DNA from: Anaerolineae bacterium
GTDB taxonomy: Bacteria; Chloroflexota; Anaerolineae; B4-G1; SLSP01
Length of the DNA stretch: 6,958 nucleotides
NCBI GenBank assembly: GCA_016934645.1
Contig: JAFGSL010000412.1
Span: 1-6,958, forward strand
Direction of reading: 5' to 3'
Shown here piece by piece: positions 6,115 to 6,958 of the stretch (positions are counted from its first letter, which is position 1; each line of letters starts with the position of its first letter). The position numbers were made by a program, and so were the translations under genes. The notes below the pieces were generated by a model, which did no database searches, had not been told where the DNA came from, and saw only the letters and a list, made by a program, of their open reading frames with translations.

Positions 6115-6958
6115 TCAAAATAGCGAGAGCTGTTGCGTCGCCTGCGGTTCGTAGACTGGGAAACGCGTCGCAATGCCGTGCCGCGCGCACGCCGTCTCGA
6201 AAGCGCGGTGCAGGCGTGCGGCGTAGGACACTTCGCAGAAGTAACGCTCGCCGTAAGCGCGCTCGTACTTCTGCCGCAAGCCGGGGAACAGCCGGTCCAA
6301 CTGCCGGTAGTAGTACGCGCGCTGCCGGTCGCGCAGCGTCATTCCTGTTGCCAGGAGGATGTAGGACGCGCCACTCGCGGCAGCCTGGTCGACAATCGCG
6401 GTGATGTTCTCCTCGTTATCCTCGATGAAGGGCAAAACGGGCATCAACGTCACACCGGTCTGGATGCCGTGATCCGCCAGCACGCGCATCGCCGCGAATC
6501 GCGCTGAGGGACGCGGGGCCAGCGGTTCCACCTTCGCCGCCAGATCGTCGTCCGCCGTGGTGACGGTGAAGCTGATGCTGGCGTAGACACGGCTGATGGC
6601 GCGCAGCGTCTCCAGGTCTTTGAGGATCAAGTCGCTCTTGGTGATGATGTGGACGGCGAACCCAAACTCGGCGATGACAGCGAGCGCGCGCCCGGCCAGG
6701 TTGATCTCCTTTTCGATAGGCATAAAGGGATCGTTCATCGATCCCAGGCCGATGACGCCCCTGAAGCGCTTGCGCGACAGCTCATCGCGCAGCAGGTCGA
6801 TGGCGTTGACCTTGACCAGGATTTCCTTGTCGAAGCCGTCGATGCCGTAACACTCGCTGCGGCTGTCGCAGTAGATACAGCGGTGCATACAGCCCCTGTA
6901 GAGGTTCATGTTGTACTTGAGACCGAAGTACAAATCTGGCTGGTTCACAGACGCCAGC
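6115..6958 (-). CDS. Radical SAM protein, spore-photoproduct-lyase-like (COG1533-type) group; probably 5'-truncated by the window edge
   Basis: The frame is open to the window edge. A GTG at 6948 is a possible start giving 277 residues, but relatives I recall carry roughly twenty more residues before the Y-N-M-N-x-Y-R-G-C motif, so the true start probably lies outside; residue numbers here count from the GTG. The cluster motif is C20-x3-C24-x2-C27 (CMHRCIYC), which binds the 4Fe-4S cluster that cleaves S-adenosylmethionine. Other conserved blocks are GLGSMNDPFMPIEKE (67-81), ITKSDL (102-107), the substrate-barrel segment TLMPVLPFIEDNEENI (167-182) and DRLFPGL (218-224). The protein ends in QLSLF (273-277), the consensus beta-clamp-binding peptide. 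The family resembles DNA-photoproduct lyases, but I cannot identify the catalytic hydrogen-donor cysteine, so the substrate is unknown. The family call is firm; a DNA role is inference. Confidence 0.9.
   Translation of the reverse strand, partial: LASVNQPDLYFGLKYNMNLYRGCMHRCIYCDSRSECYGIDGFDKEILVKVNAIDLLRDELSRKRFRGVIGLGSMNDPFMPIEKEINLAGRALAVIAEFGFAVHIITKSDLILKDLETLRAISRVYASISFTVTTADDDLAAKVEPLAPRPSARFAAMRVLADHGIQTGVTLMPVLPFIEDNEENITAIVDQAAASGASYILLATGMTLRDRQRAYYYRQLDRLFPGLRQKYERAYGERYFCEVSYAARLHRAFETACARHGIATRFPVYEPQATQQLSLF

Noticed and set aside
1350..6958. An anti-phage signalling system (cyclase plus STAND ATPase plus radical SAM)
   Set aside because: The cyclase is class III rather than a CD-NTase, no cyclic-nucleotide effector or nuclease is present, the radical SAM protein is of the photoproduct-lyase-like group rather than viperin, and the genes are separated by repeats and a separate promoter.
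1..6958. tRNA or rRNA genes, CRISPR arrays, insertion-sequence transposases
   Set aside because: None seen: there are no direct repeats with regular spacers, no tRNA-like cloverleaf in the gaps and no transposase motifs. Nearly all sequence is accounted for by the four genes and the short gaps described.

Overview
The window suggests a Chloroflexota-like bacterium (Anaerolineae, Ardenticatenia or Roseiflexaceae type). This is inferred from gene style: a secreted SbsA-type Ig-like plus FG-GAP/VCBS repeat protein, a giant cyclase–AAA–TPR protein, moderately high G+C and Shine-Dalgarno-led genes. No rRNA, tRNA or taxonomic marker is present, so the assignment is tentative.

All four genes lie on the minus strand, so transcription runs from the right end to the left. 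From right to left: (i) 6958-6115, a radical SAM protein of the spore-photoproduct-lyase-like group, probably cut at its 5' end by the window edge and ending in QLSLF, the consensus sliding-clamp-binding peptide; (ii) 6066-6000, an inverted repeat built of 9-nt GGAT-type units; (iii) 5982-5599, a small VOC (glyoxalase/bleomycin-resistance fold) protein; (iv) 5567-5486, an 82-bp element with perfect 14-bp terminal inverted repeats; (v) 5469-5415, a near-consensus sigma-70-type promoter with two back-to-back palindromes over its -10 and predicted start; (vi) 5393-1350, a 1347-residue protein with two class III cyclase domains, a STAND/AAA-type ATPase and about eleven TPRs; (vii) 1277-1, a secreted calcium-binding-repeat protein whose 3' end lies beyond the window.

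The central item is the cyclase. Read against mammalian soluble adenylyl cyclase (sAC, ADCY10), its two catalytic domains split the active site in the same way. Domain 1 keeps both metal aspartates but lacks the transition-state Asn/Arg. Domain 2 keeps Lys, Asn and Arg but lacks the metal aspartates. The following NTPase and TPR regions also match the sAC layout. The residues that bind bicarbonate in sAC are not conserved, so the input signal is probably different.

The cyclase and the repeat protein are 72 bp apart, in the same direction, with no convincing promoter or terminator between them, so co-transcription is plausible. A functional link is unproven. The VOC and radical SAM genes look like ordinary neighbours, separated from each other and from the cyclase by repeat elements.
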